From BOG-1112 sp964611335 (GTDB lineage: Bacteria; Bdellovibrionota_B; Oligoflexia; Oligoflexales; Bog-1112), in contig CAZSXR010000001.1 of NCBI GenBank assembly GCA_964611335.1, positions 310,001 through 374,000 on the forward strand: a DNA stretch of 64,000 nucleotides. Reading direction: 5' to 3'. Made by a program: the position numbers and the translations under genes. Of the stretch, positions 34,651 to 43,273 are shown piece by piece (positions within the stretch are counted from its first letter, which is position 1; every line of letters starts with the position of its first letter). Under the pieces are notes generated by a model. The model saw only the letters and a program-made list of their open reading frames with translations, was not told the DNA's origin and did not search any database.

Positions 34651-35315
34651 AAGGGTGCATTCTTCAGAGTAAACGCAGGTGTTGAAAAAAGATCGTTCAC
34701 AACATCTCTTGAAAAATTCTTGGCAGCAGTATTGAGAAGAAGTTCGTTGGTTTCTTCATTGCGGATATAGTTGCTTTCTTTGGTTGTCAGAATGGCAAGC
34801 ATGTCGAAATTTGTAGAGAGGGGATATTCTTTTTTGAGAAGAAGCGTTTTATTTCGTAGATCCCAAATTTCTACAAGCACTGTAAAATGGACCCTCTCTC
34901 TCTTGGAATAAACATCCGCTGCGTGAAGATTTACATACCCGCCACTGTTTTGATCCTTGAGTTCATAGGGTGTATTTGTCGTGGGATTGATAAACATGTC
35001 AGGATTTGTAATGGTATTTTTAGCATCGGATTCATATTGAGATCGCGTTCCGTCTTTGACATGGGCTTGCAAGAAAAAATCAGCATAGGCTGATGGCGCA
35101 AGTCTCAAATGACCACTGGTAGCAAAAGCTTCCTGCAGTGCATTCCACAAAACATCATGTGCAATGACAATACGGCTAGAGTCAAAAATCGGTGCAATGG
35201 CTATTGTTTTTGCTCCCTGAGGAACAGAGATATGTTTGTTGGTAAAATGATATACACAACTCGTAGATAGAATGAGATAAAGAGAAGATAAAAATTTTGT
35301 TAACTTGCTGAGCAA
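34647..35315 (-). CDS. lptE: LptE-like LPS-assembly lipoprotein
   Basis: A 222-aa lipoprotein with lipobox LSTSC and mature start CVYHFTNKHISVPQGAKTIAIAPIFD. This is the LptE pattern (C-x-Y-x-F, then lp-x-x-KTIAIP), with a following helix LWNALQEAFATSGHLRL and a long beta sheet region. LptE plugs the LptD barrel at the outer membrane. The convergent neighbour is lptD, which supports the call, although the two are usually not paired this way. The sequence is divergent from E. coli LptE, so the function is inferred from the N-terminal pattern and context. The stop codon overlaps that of lptD (TTAG at 34647-34650). Confidence 0.75.
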   Translation of the reverse strand: MLSKLTKFLSSLYLILSTSCVYHFTNKHISVPQGAKTIAIAPIFDSSRIVIAHDVLWNALQEAFATSGHLRLAPSAYADFFLQAHVKDGTRSQYESDAKNTITNPDMFINPTTNTPYELKDQNSGGYVNLHAADVYSKRERVHFTVLVEIWDLRNKTLLLKKEYPLSTNFDMLAILTTKESNYIRNEETNELLLNTAAKNFSRDVVNDLFSTPAFTLKNAPF

Positions 35316-35424
35316 AATTCACCTATTGAAACTGCGAATTTTTCACGATAGTACTAAAGAGGGGGCTTTCGATCCATAATTAGTTTTTTAGTTCCCTGCA
35401 ATGGTTTAAAGGAGCGGAATCCGA

Positions 35425-35868
35425 ATGATGGATATAATACCCACTTTGATTGATGGTGCGGTGATCTGTACTCTTCATAACGAGTGTTCTTACAAAGCGC
35501 GAGCTTGCCCTGAGTGTGAGCAGCTTGTGATTAAGCTGCACAATTGGCTTAAACATACATCTTTGGAATATATGGTTTTTGATTTCCAGGATGAAAAGGA
35601 AGTATGCCCGACTTTTTTGCAAGAACTGATGCAGTTGAGAAAACGTCTTCGCATTCAATTGCTTTTTGCTGGCGTTATGGAACAACCACGCAAGCATTTG
35701 GAAGGTTTCAATTACGGCGAAACATTTCCCATCTTTCTCAGTCCTGAAGATGCTATCCGCGCCTTACGCATGCAAAATCCAGGCCTCACAGAAGCCCCTC
35801 TTAAAGCTCCTGTCATGTTTAACACTTCTCTCATTCGTACAATGGAAGCCATTCATCAACACATGTAA
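35425..35868 (+). CDS. Possible STAS-like regulatory protein
   Basis: A 147-aa cytoplasmic protein. The middle reads SLEYMVFDFQDEKEVCPTFLQELMQLRKRLRIQLLFAGV, which has the strand-helix-strand order of STAS domains (anti-sigma-factor antagonists), where a strand ending in Asp is followed by a Ser/Thr and a helix. Here the usual phosphorylated Ser after the strand is not obvious. The N terminus has four Cys (CTLHNECSYKARACPEC), unusual for STAS proteins and possibly metal binding. The ATG at 35425 has AAGGAG ten bases upstream. It stands alone, divergent from lptE. The family call is tentative. Confidence 0.55.
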   Translation: MMDIIPTLIDGAVICTLHNECSYKARACPECEQLVIKLHNWLKHTSLEYMVFDFQDEKEVCPTFLQELMQLRKRLRIQLLFAGVMEQPRKHLEGFNYGETFPIFLSPEDAIRALRMQNPGLTEAPLKAPVMFNTSLIRTMEAIHQHM

Positions 35869-35898
35869 TACGCATCTCAGTCGCCTCCATAGACTCAA

Positions 35899-37002
35899 TT
35901 AATTTTTATTGATCACTTTGAGATTCTTCTCAATGGTGTTGAGATTCAGGCGAACAGCATCCAACTGATCAGATTCAGGGTACTTATCAAGGGCTGTTTG
36001 TAGATACTGTTGAGCTTCTCGAAGATAATTTCCGCGTGCTTTCATGTCTTGAACGGGGATAGCGCTTTGGTAGGAGCGCGCAGCTTTTGTTCTCAAATCG
36101 CTCACTGCTTTGTTCGCAAGCTCTTTGATTTTGCTCAGAGCTTCAGGGTTTTTCGAAGCATCTAATCGGCGAAGTAGCCGAAGGGCATCTTCGTAACGAT
36201 TTTTCTCGGCTAATTCAGAAGACTGTTTGAAGATTTCCGCCTCGGAAGCGGGAGCCTGAACAGGAATGTTAGCTAAAGGTACAGATGTGGGCTCAGGTTC
36301 AACAGGAGGTGGAGGCGGAAGAACAACGCCATTATCAGCGGGAGCATTTGTCAGAGTCGGATCCACAACAGGTGTTGTTGTTATAGGAACAACGCCTAAC
36401 TTATCGCGAACTTTTGACCACTCTGCAATTTTTTCATTCACTTTGGCACGGAGCTCATTTTGAAAGGCAGAATTTTTGTCGGGATCTTGCTCCGTCCCAC
36501 GTAAAGCGAGTTCAAGTATGCTTAAGTTTTGTGCGAAAGGATTTTCATCGATTTCTGTTTTCAAGGAAATATGGATCTCTGTGAAAAGCTTCTCAAGGGA
36601 TTCAGTATGGGTCCAGTTAGAAACTTGTAGAGGCGTGCGTTCTAATAATACAGCTTGATCGAAAGTTATAGGATCAACGCCTTCATGTAAGTAGGAACGG
36701 AGCACACCAAAAATCAAAACAGCCCGATGCAAAGGGCTCCGATCTAAACTTGCCGCAATTTTACGAAGATCTTGAACTTCGGGCGCTGATAAGCTCGTAC
36801 GGAGATCGGAGACTTTAAGATATAGCCCCACATCTTCTGAATAAAGTGGAGCAGGTTGTGAACCAGCAGGTTCTTCCGGCATTTTTGATTTTTCGCGGGG
36901 CGCTGTTTTGGTTGAAGCTTTTTGAGTTGTGTCTTCGAATGGTACGTGAACACAAGCACTCAGTGATGCACTGAGAAGACTCAGTTTCAAAAGATGATTC
37001 AT
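35899..37002 (-). CDS. Lipoprotein with TPR-like C-terminal helices
   Basis: A 367-aa predicted lipoprotein (signal LLKLSLLSASLSAC, Cys at residue 17). After a Lys/Pro-rich linker, a helical domain (about 55-195) is followed by a Pro-rich spacer with PPPPPVEPEP (about 225-240) and a C-terminal helical region. The last part, with SSELAEKNRYEDALRLLRRLD and YLREAQQYLQTALDKYPESDQLD, resembles tetratricopeptide hairpins as in envelope assembly lipoproteins. The partner is unknown. It contains an exact repeat word at 36489-36498 encoding GTEQ, and near copies at 36445 and 36694. Confidence 0.7.
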   Translation of the reverse strand: MNHLLKLSLLSASLSACVHVPFEDTTQKASTKTAPREKSKMPEEPAGSQPAPLYSEDVGLYLKVSDLRTSLSAPEVQDLRKIAASLDRSPLHRAVLIFGVLRSYLHEGVDPITFDQAVLLERTPLQVSNWTHTESLEKLFTEIHISLKTEIDENPFAQNLSILELALRGTEQDPDKNSAFQNELRAKVNEKIAEWSKVRDKLGVVPITTTPVVDPTLTNAPADNGVVLPPPPPVEPEPTSVPLANIPVQAPASEAEIFKQSSELAEKNRYEDALRLLRRLDASKNPEALSKIKELANKAVSDLRTKAARSYQSAIPVQDMKARGNYLREAQQYLQTALDKYPESDQLDAVRLNLNTIEKNLKVINKN

Positions 37003-37085
37003 AGTATCTAAGATCCTAAAGTTTCAATTAAAAACCAAGAATACTATAGTCGATGCTGCGAGAGAAGAACAAGGTGGAATAAGAA

Positions 37086-37496
37086 TTAGCCGTGAAGAGA
37101 ATTTTGATCTGTTTCTTCGAATTTCTTTTTAAGCCGTTTTAAAGTTTCCACCATAATTTCAAGTTCCCACGTATCACCTTTGAGATTTTTTGCTAATTCA
37201 TCCAACCAATCTTGCTCATGCTTAAGAAAATTCTTAGCATTGTCTGTCGAAGAATGATTGAAGAGTTCCGTTAGATACGCAGTCCACTCTTTTGCAGATT
37301 TAGGAATAAGATTCACAAGTCGATTGAGTTTCTGTGTTGCGGTTTCATCTTGCCATCCGCCTGACACTCGAAAGGGATAATTTTCCTGATCTTGTTTATG
37401 CAACCAAATTCTGCTGTTTTCTGAAACTTCCACAACAACATAATCTGTGGGAAGAGCTTCATGGAAGCCATCAGGTCTTTTCCAAATAACCTTCAT
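37086..37496 (-). CDS. Hypothetical acidic helical protein
   Basis: A 136-aa cytoplasmic protein with a short beta-rich start (MKVIWKRPDGFHEALPTDYVVVEVSENSRIWLHK) and a helical C-terminal half. I do not recognise the family. The ATG at 37496 is preceded by GGAG at a normal distance. It lies 83 bases upstream of the TPR-like lipoprotein gene and is divergent from sppA. Confidence 0.55.
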   Translation of the reverse strand: MKVIWKRPDGFHEALPTDYVVVEVSENSRIWLHKQDQENYPFRVSGGWQDETATQKLNRLVNLIPKSAKEWTAYLTELFNHSSTDNAKNFLKHEQDWLDELAKNLKGDTWELEIMVETLKRLKKKFEETDQNSLHG

Positions 37497-37639
37497 TTAA
37501 AAATGCTCCGAGCTTTGAAGATTTACTATGAAGTATCACGTTCGCTTCTTTGCGTCAACGAAAGCTCCGCGAGTGAAAGTTCTTTTGGGACGGAGCAAAT
37601 TGAGATAGCCTGAGGACACACACTTTGTAGGGAAACAAT

Positions 37640-39442
37640 ATGGATAGGATTCTGAGTTTTATAAAAAAAGTTCACCGCATTCTTCATGGAATCGTTTTTG
37701 GAATTGGCCTTCTCGTTGTTATCGGCATGATTCTTCTTATTACAAAATCGAGCCCCATTTCTTTTGACCAACCCGAGTATGGAGACAAAGACAAAATTTA
37801 TTTGAAAATTCGCTTAGCAGGTGAGCTGCTAAGTAAAAGTCCTGAAGCGAATACCCTCGGAGCTGTCTTTGTAAGAATGTTCCAAGAAGAAGAGCGCGAG
37901 TTTTATGTTTATGATTTGAAATCGGTACTCAAACATGCGAAGCAAGATCCGCAAGTTATGGGTGTATACTTAGATATGGGTGCTTTGCACGGATCTTTTG
38001 CTCAATTCACAGAACTACGTGACCTTCTTTCTGAATTCAAAACGGATGGAAAACGTCTTGAAATCTGGACGCCGCATTTAGAAAATAAAACTTTTTATCT
38101 TGCAACACTTGCCGATCGCTTGCATCTCGCACCCGAAGGTGAGCTTTCCATTCCAGGTCCCATGTTTCAAATGGTTTATGGTGGAGAAGCCTTTCGTAAG
38201 TTAGGAGTTGCATTTGAAGTTATACGTGCAGGTTCCTACAAGTCTTTATTTGAACCCTTAATTTCAGACACACCTTCTGTTGAAACACTCAAAGATTATC
38301 TTTCAATAGAAGATTCGCTACGCAAACACATGGTTTCAAAAATTGCTCAAGGTCGGAAAACAGGTCCCAGCAACGTCGAATCTTGGTTGCGTCGGTCACT
38401 CTACTCTGCGAAAGAAGCGTTCATTGAAAAACTTGTCGATGGTCTTTCTTATAAAGAACAGTTTGAAGAGGGGATCACAAAAGATTGCAAGTTAGTAGAA
38501 ATTACAAAATATCATCCTCCGAAATCTAAAAAACCAACACTTCTCAATAAAGAAGGCATTGCTTTCATTGAGGCCATTGGACAGATTTTTTTGCAGTCCT
38601 CCGCTCTTTCAGGGCATGAAGGTTTCGACTTCGAACTTCTTATGGAGGAGTTAAAATGGGCTCGTGAAGATGCAGATGTCAAAGCTCTTGTGCTGCGTAT
38701 CGATAGCCCTGGTGGTTCTTCACTCGCTGCAGATCTTCTCTGGGAGGAAGTTCGACGTGTATCCGAAGTCAAGCCAGTTGTTGTCTCCATGGGAGGATAT
38801 GCAGCGTCCGGTGGTTATTATATGGCAGCACCTGCTACAAAAATCTTTGCACTCCCTACAACCATCACCGGTTCTATAGGTGTGATAGGATTGATCCCAA
38901 ATTTTGAAGCTTTCCGTCAGAAATACGGTGTGAGTTTTCATGTCGTTTCTGAATCTGATCGTAAGAACTTACTCAATCCAGGTTCGAAGATGACGGTGGA
39001 TGACAAAAAAATTCTTGAAGCTCATGTACAATCCACTTACGAAGGATTTGTGAACCGTGTTGCAAGTGGTCGCAAAAAAACTTTTCAGGAAATTGATTCT
39101 ATAGCTCAGGGTCGTGTATGGACAGGTGAGCAAGCAAAAGAACTAGGTTTGGTGGATCAACTTGGTGGACTCGCAGAGGCCTTTCATGAAGCGAAGCAGC
39201 TGGCAAAATTAAATGTAGATCAAGATTATCCCATACTTCGTTACCATGCTCCGAGCCGTTCTTTCAAAGAGTGTCTGAGAAGTGGACGATTAGGTTCCTG
39301 TTTGGTTCTCGATATGAGTCATGCGAAAGTTCCGAATTTGAACACACTTCCTCTATTGCAAGTGCTTGCACGTTGGACGGAGCAAACAACTCTTCCGCGT
39401 GAGCAGGTTCTAGCACTTTTGCCTCACGTTCTTGTTGAGTGA
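37640..39442 (+). CDS. sppA: Signal peptide peptidase SppA, 67-kDa type
   Basis: Membrane-anchored serine protease of family S49 that degrades cleaved signal peptides on the periplasmic side. The 600-aa protein has one N-terminal membrane helix (about 13-36), then two S49 domains in tandem as in E. coli SppA (618 aa). The general-base Lys is in RAGSYKS (K201) in the first domain and the nucleophile is in GYAASGGYYMAAP (S390) in the second, matching K209 and S409 of E. coli. AGGGAA lies before the ATG at 37640. An exact repeat word lies in the upstream spacer (37587-37596) and a 9/10 copy inside the gene (39374-39383). Confidence 0.95.
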   Translation: MDRILSFIKKVHRILHGIVFGIGLLVVIGMILLITKSSPISFDQPEYGDKDKIYLKIRLAGELLSKSPEANTLGAVFVRMFQEEEREFYVYDLKSVLKHAKQDPQVMGVYLDMGALHGSFAQFTELRDLLSEFKTDGKRLEIWTPHLENKTFYLATLADRLHLAPEGELSIPGPMFQMVYGGEAFRKLGVAFEVIRAGSYKSLFEPLISDTPSVETLKDYLSIEDSLRKHMVSKIAQGRKTGPSNVESWLRRSLYSAKEAFIEKLVDGLSYKEQFEEGITKDCKLVEITKYHPPKSKKPTLLNKEGIAFIEAIGQIFLQSSALSGHEGFDFELLMEELKWAREDADVKALVLRIDSPGGSSLAADLLWEEVRRVSEVKPVVVSMGGYAASGGYYMAAPATKIFALPTTITGSIGVIGLIPNFEAFRQKYGVSFHVVSESDRKNLLNPGSKMTVDDKKILEAHVQSTYEGFVNRVASGRKKTFQEIDSIAQGRVWTGEQAKELGLVDQLGGLAEAFHEAKQLAKLNVDQDYPILRYHAPSRSFKECLRSGRLGSCLVLDMSHAKVPNLNTLPLLQVLARWTEQTTLPREQVLALLPHVLVE

Positions 39443-39445
39443 CGT

Positions 39446-40750
39446 CTAAATCGCAACTTTGCTATATTTCTTCTGAGCGATTTCAATCCATGCGTTGATC
39501 TTCTGGTTACGAAATATATTGTTGTCCCATTGCTTCACTAGCCCTTCTAAATCCTTTTCCTCGAAAGGTGGTTTAGCAAGTTCTTCGAGAAGTTTCGGAT
39601 TTTTGCGAGCGAGTTCCCAAGCTTTTTTCAACTGAGAATGCGTATCCATATGCATAGCTCCGATCAGGTCACCCAACACTTTTTTCGATCTTGCAAGTTT
39701 GTCGAAATCCACTTGTTTTTGTTCTCCATGATAATCAAAAAGATTATCTGCAGCGAGTTTCTGATCTTTATCCAAATTTTTATAAGCAAGTGGATTCACA
39801 CCCATGCGAGCAAGTGTGTTTTGTATGGGGCCACCTTTAGAACCTTTTTCAAGAATGTAAATTCTTTGTCCTTCTTCGCTCAATAAAAATTCAATAAAGC
39901 GCTCTGCAACTGTTTTGTGCGGAGCGCCTTTGAGTATAGCGATAGGATCGCTATTAAAAACGGTTTCGCCTACGGGTCTAGTAAAACCCAATTTATCAGA
40001 TCCCAACTCACTTACTTTTGCAGCAGCGTAGAAGTCAATAGCAGGTGCAATTGCAGCCTGCCCATTCACAACAGCTTTGATAGGATCACTGCTAGATTGT
40101 GTGAAAGACAGCGTATTCCCTGAAAATGCAAAAAGAACTTCCCAACCTTTTTTCCATCCGCAAGTTTCGAGTATGATCAAACTCATCAGCAATGCTGTTG
40201 ATGATCGACGAGGATCTGCTGCACTGATTTGATTAAAATACTCGGATTTTCCTAGGTCTTCCCACAGCGCAGGTTCAGGCAATTTTAAAGTTCTAAGAAT
40301 CGTTTTATTAAAAAAAAGTCCGAAGGAAGACAGAGCTGTTCCGTACCATTGATTTTTGGGACTTCGAAGAGGTACTCCAATAATATTTTGTGGAATCGCA
40401 TCTAAAGATTTTGGTAAATTAAAAGTTTCTAAAAGTTTGTAATGATTTTCCAAGTCAATAAAATTTGCATCTCCTCCACCCCAAAAAAGATCAACGTTCG
40501 CTGTGTTTTTATTTTTGTCATATTTGGAAAGTAAGTAACGTATTTCATTTTCACTTCCACCTTGATCAATCCAATCTACATTCACATTTTTTTTGTAAGT
40601 GCGTTTGTAGTACTGAACAAAGCGTGGAACAAATTCATCTTGAATAGATTTTCTGTGAGGAGAAAGGATGACGAGTGCGTCATCTTCTGCATTTAAGAAC
40701 ATAGACACACCGACCAAAAACATTCCGAGAATGAGTCGCCAAATCAACAT
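39446..40750 (-). CDS. Extracellular solute-binding protein (family 1)
   Basis: A 434-aa exported protein with a signal peptide (core LILGMFLVGVSMFL, cleavage near NAE). The mature part begins DDALVILSPHRKSIQDEFVPRFVQYYKRTY, the usual first strand and helix of family 1 binding proteins of ABC importers, and contains VDLFWGGGDANF and QAAIAPAIDFYA. Iron(III)- and putrescine/thiamine-type binding proteins share this build; the ligand cannot be told. No ABC permease or ATPase gene is adjacent, so the protein is an orphan here. I chose the ATG at 40750, with AGGG upstream, rather than the ATG at 40786. It ends three bases from the convergent sppA. Confidence 0.82.
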   Translation of the reverse strand: MLIWRLILGMFLVGVSMFLNAEDDALVILSPHRKSIQDEFVPRFVQYYKRTYKKNVNVDWIDQGGSENEIRYLLSKYDKNKNTANVDLFWGGGDANFIDLENHYKLLETFNLPKSLDAIPQNIIGVPLRSPKNQWYGTALSSFGLFFNKTILRTLKLPEPALWEDLGKSEYFNQISAADPRRSSTALLMSLIILETCGWKKGWEVLFAFSGNTLSFTQSSSDPIKAVVNGQAAIAPAIDFYAAAKVSELGSDKLGFTRPVGETVFNSDPIAILKGAPHKTVAERFIEFLLSEEGQRIYILEKGSKGGPIQNTLARMGVNPLAYKNLDKDQKLAADNLFDYHGEQKQVDFDKLARSKKVLGDLIGAMHMDTHSQLKKAWELARKNPKLLEELAKPPFEEKDLEGLVKQWDNNIFRNQKINAWIEIAQKKYSKVAI

Positions 40751-40862
40751 TCTACTACCCTTTTTTGATTGTTTTCGTAGTTCCATTTAGACAAAGTTAG
40801 GAGTGTGGGTCAACTGGAAAAGGAGAGCAAACTTTGTGCTGAATAAAAGTTGTCAGTTGAAT

Positions 40863-41954
40863 TTAATACGATCGTTTAAGTTTCTTATCTTTTTCATGAG
40901 CTTCGATAGCTAAAGAGATAAGACGTTCGATAAGTTCTTTGTAAGGAAGACCCGTTGCTTTCCAAAGTTGTGGATAAGCACTCATGTTTGTAAAACCAGG
41001 AATGGTGTTCAACTCGTTGATAAACACTTCTTCCCCACGAACAAAGAAATCAATGCGAGCCATTCCTTGACAGGATAAAGCAACGAATGCTTTCTTTGCA
41101 TAGTTCTGCACAGCTAAAACGGTTTTCTGTGGTAAGTCTGCAGGAATAACGATGCGTACACCACCTTCGGTATACTTCGATTCGTAGGTGTAAAACTCGT
41201 CGTTCGGAATCATTTCTCCAGGAACACTCACTTGAGGATCATCATTTCCTAAAACACCGACTTCAATCTCACGACCTACAATCGCTTCTTCAACCAAAAT
41301 TTTATGATCGTAAAGAAAAGCATCTTCAATCGCAGCATAAAATGATTCTTCATCTTTCGCTTTATGGATGCCTACGCTGGAGCCTAAATTTGCAGGTTTA
41401 ATGAAGACTGGGTTTCCGAGTTTGCGAATGACATCTTCGTATTTGATGTTTGCTTTTTCATAAGAACGAAAGCTTAAGAACTTTGGTGTAGGCAAGGAAG
41501 CCTGTTTAAGAAGATTTTTCGTAACCTCTTTATCCATGCATGCTGCGGATGCAAGAACACCAGCTCCTACACAGGGTATTCCTACAAAACGAAGAAGGCC
41601 TTGCACCGTTCCATCTTCACCCATCGGTCCATGGAGAACAGGAAAGACAACATCGAGTTTTCCAGGAGAATGTTCATTCTCTTGTTCACAGCGAAGTTCG
41701 GTGAATTGACTCGGAATCAAAACAACACTCTCTTTGGTGCTTGCATTGAGATGTATAGATTCAGCGCTTTCCAAATTCAGAAAAGGTTGCTTCGGATCAG
41801 GAAGCAACCACTTTCCTTTTTTGTCGATCCCGATGAGGACCACGTCGTACTTTTTAGGGTCTAAAGCTTGAATAACATTCGATGCCGACAAAAGTGAAAT
41901 TTCATGTTCAGGTGAACATCCGCCAAAAAATACGCCGATTTTGATCTTCTTCAA
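40863..41954 (-). CDS. ddl: D-alanine--D-alanine ligase
   Basis: ATP-grasp ligase that makes the D-Ala-D-Ala dipeptide for peptidoglycan. The 363-aa protein has the N-terminal KIGVFFGGCSPEHEISLLSA, the serine-loop HGPMGEDGTVQGLL, KPANLGSSVGI and the Mg-binding FINELNTIPGFTNMSAYPQLW, all diagnostic. The length fits the DdlA/VanA-like long form. The start is TTG at 41954, with an excellent GAGGAAA six bases upstream. It is 36 bases downstream of the dodecin gene on the same strand. Confidence 0.96.
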   Translation of the reverse strand: MKKIKIGVFFGGCSPEHEISLLSASNVIQALDPKKYDVVLIGIDKKGKWLLPDPKQPFLNLESAESIHLNASTKESVVLIPSQFTELRCEQENEHSPGKLDVVFPVLHGPMGEDGTVQGLLRFVGIPCVGAGVLASAACMDKEVTKNLLKQASLPTPKFLSFRSYEKANIKYEDVIRKLGNPVFIKPANLGSSVGIHKAKDEESFYAAIEDAFLYDHKILVEEAIVGREIEVGVLGNDDPQVSVPGEMIPNDEFYTYESKYTEGGVRIVIPADLPQKTVLAVQNYAKKAFVALSCQGMARIDFFVRGEEVFINELNTIPGFTNMSAYPQLWKATGLPYKELIERLISLAIEAHEKDKKLKRSY

Positions 41955-41990
41955 GGCTTTCCTCTTTCTCGCTTCTAAATCCGAAGCATA

Positions 41991-42197
41991 TTAACCATGA
42001 TATTTGAAAGAGATACGCAGACTCGTGCGGTAGATTATTTTTTTACCATCGATTTTGATATCTTGGCTTATCACTTCCGCAATCCGCAGATCCTTCAAAG
42101 TTTTGCCCGCTGTTTTGATAGCAAACTTTGCTGCATCTTCCCATGACTTTGAACTTGTGCCGACGACTTCGATAATTTTGTACACGCTATCGGACAT
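41991..42197 (-). CDS. Dodecin family flavin-binding protein
   Basis: A 68-aa protein that matches dodecin, a small dodecameric flavin store. SVYKIIEVVGTSSKSWEDAAKFAIKTAGKTLKDLRIAEV and the C-terminal RISFKYHG follow the family residue for residue in the core, including the conserved Trp of the flavin pocket. The ATG at 42197 has AAGGG upstream. A promoter candidate lies at 42235-42262. It may be co-transcribed with ddl, but no functional link is known. Confidence 0.9.
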   Translation of the reverse strand: MSDSVYKIIEVVGTSSKSWEDAAKFAIKTAGKTLKDLRIAEVISQDIKIDGKKIIYRTSLRISFKYHG

Positions 42198-42234
42198 GAC
42201 TTATCCCTTTAAAATTAAAAATGGCTTTCTATTC

Positions 42235-42262
42235 ACGATAGAACAGTACCTTTCAGGGTCAA
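42235..42262 (-). promoter_or_regulatory. Sigma70-like promoter for dodecin-ddl
   Basis: On the minus strand TTGACC (42262-42257) and TATCGT (42240-42235) are 16 bases apart, about 38 bases before the dodecin start codon. Confidence 0.4.
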
Positions 42263-42356
42263 GGGATTTCATCCCGCTAGGGTTTTTGAAAGTCATCCTT
42301 TTCCGGATAAATTTTTACTGCCCTCAGGGTTTTTCCGCACTTTAGACATTTCTCCC

Positions 42357-42385
42357 TTGCCGTTTCATCCAAACTTTTCTATTTA
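42357..42385 (+). promoter_or_regulatory. Sigma70-like promoter for the DUF2760-Hsp70 cluster
   Basis: TTGCCG at 42357-42362 and TATTTA at 42380-42385 are 17 bases apart, about 33 bases before the start codon at 42418. The match to consensus is moderate. No heat-shock type (sigma32) site was recognised. Confidence 0.4.
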
Positions 42386-42417
42386 AAAGACCAGTTTACA
42401 AACCGCGGGGACTTTCT

Positions 42418-43263
42418 ATGAAAGCTGTTTTGATCAGTTTCCTTATATTCGTGGCGAGCATGTTCTTGGTGCTTCCTTCTTTCAACATCGGAACTCAGTT
42501 TATTTCAATGGAGCTTCTGAAATATCTTCCTTTCGTAGTCATGGCGCTAGCTATGTTCTGTCAATGGAACGCCCTTCTGGATTACAAAAGCAACTTGGAT
42601 TTGAAGAAACTTGCTTACGATGCAACACAAAACGAAGACATACTGAAAAACGAAATAGCAAATGAAAAAGAAAAACGTACTCTTTATGAAAATGAATTGA
42701 AAAAAATCTCTTCGGAAAAAGATTTTATTTACAATGAAAAAACCAAGGCATTGTCTGAACTCGCAACCTTAAAAAAATCTCTGGACAAAGCTTATAGCAA
42801 CCTCTCTCAAACAGAATTGCGTTTGCAAGAAAGTCTTGAAAAATTAAACACACTTCAAAATCAATCTTCGCATTCCGATGTCCTTACATTTTTATCTTTA
42901 TTACAAGAGAAGGGTCGTCTTCTGGATTTCCTTATGGATGATATAAGCATCTACACGGATGCTCAGGTAGGGGCTGCAGGTCGTGTTGTTCACCAAGGGT
43001 GTTCATCCGTTCTTAAAGATTTTTTCAACATTGCTCCTTTGCGCTCGGAAAACGAAGAGACGCTTATCACTTTGCAAAAAAATGAACCTATGAGTGTGTA
43101 CCGTATGCTGGGCAAACATACGGAGGATCTTCCTGTCGATGCAAAAATTATACATAGAGGTTGGGGTACAGAACTTATGAATATCCCAAGACGCAGTACG
43201 GCCCCTGTGGAATTTAATGGAAAGATGGTTATTAGCCCTGTGGAACTTGAAATTCCAGGTTAG
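42418..43263 (+). CDS. DUF2760 membrane-anchored coiled-coil protein
   Basis: A 281-aa protein with two N-terminal membrane segments (about 3-22 and 33-50), a coiled coil (about 75-150, rich in Glu and Lys) and a C-terminal DUF2760 domain recognisable by FLMDDISIYTDAQVGAAGRVVHQGCSSVL. Genes with this domain are found next to Hsp70-like genes, as here. It probably tethers or assists the Hsp70-like proteins encoded next, but its action is unknown. The ATG at 42418 has GGGGA upstream and the next gene starts ten bases after the stop. Confidence 0.8.
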   Translation: MKAVLISFLIFVASMFLVLPSFNIGTQFISMELLKYLPFVVMALAMFCQWNALLDYKSNLDLKKLAYDATQNEDILKNEIANEKEKRTLYENELKKISSEKDFIYNEKTKALSELATLKKSLDKAYSNLSQTELRLQESLEKLNTLQNQSSHSDVLTFLSLLQEKGRLLDFLMDDISIYTDAQVGAAGRVVHQGCSSVLKDFFNIAPLRSENEETLITLQKNEPMSVYRMLGKHTEDLPVDAKIIHRGWGTELMNIPRRSTAPVEFNGKMVISPVELEIPG

Positions 43264-43273
43264 AAAGAAAGAT

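Larger units (their letters stand above)
1520..39383. repeat. Dispersed 10-mer family GGGACGGAGC (A/T-flanked), 17 exact copies
   Basis: Exact copies on the plus strand start at 1520, 3893, 6566, 21630, 21651, 21663, 25477, 25500, 25855 and 37587. Exact copies on the minus strand start at 5402, 6155, 6848, 25284, 31993, 32737 and 36489. Further copies of the 9-base core GGACGGAGC begin (as 10-mers with a changed first base) at 2933, 5779, 6204, 6247, 6784, 32201, 33707 and 39374. Other single-mismatch copies are at 33550, 36445 and 36694. Copies with two mismatches are at 5203, 6391, 34495 and about 56992. In the 17 exact copies the base before is T (13) or A (4), and the base after is T (12), A (4) or G (1). 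No longer conserved flank, inverted partner or target duplication is seen. Copies lie within polA, tatC, the MFS gene, the SDR gene, the GT25 gene, lptD, the TPR-like lipoprotein gene and sppA, and in several spacers. The function is unknown; see the findings. Confidence 0.9.

Noticed and set aside
6155..37596. GGGACGGAGC copies as terminators, as paired DUS inverted repeats are in Neisseria
   Set aside because: No two copies lie close together in opposite orientation, so no hairpins can form, and copies are not placed after stop codons in general.
1520..39383. GGGACGGAGC copies as IS ends or MITEs
   Set aside because: Similarity ends after 12 bases, no terminal inverted repeats or target duplications are seen, and intragenic copies sit on conserved codons.
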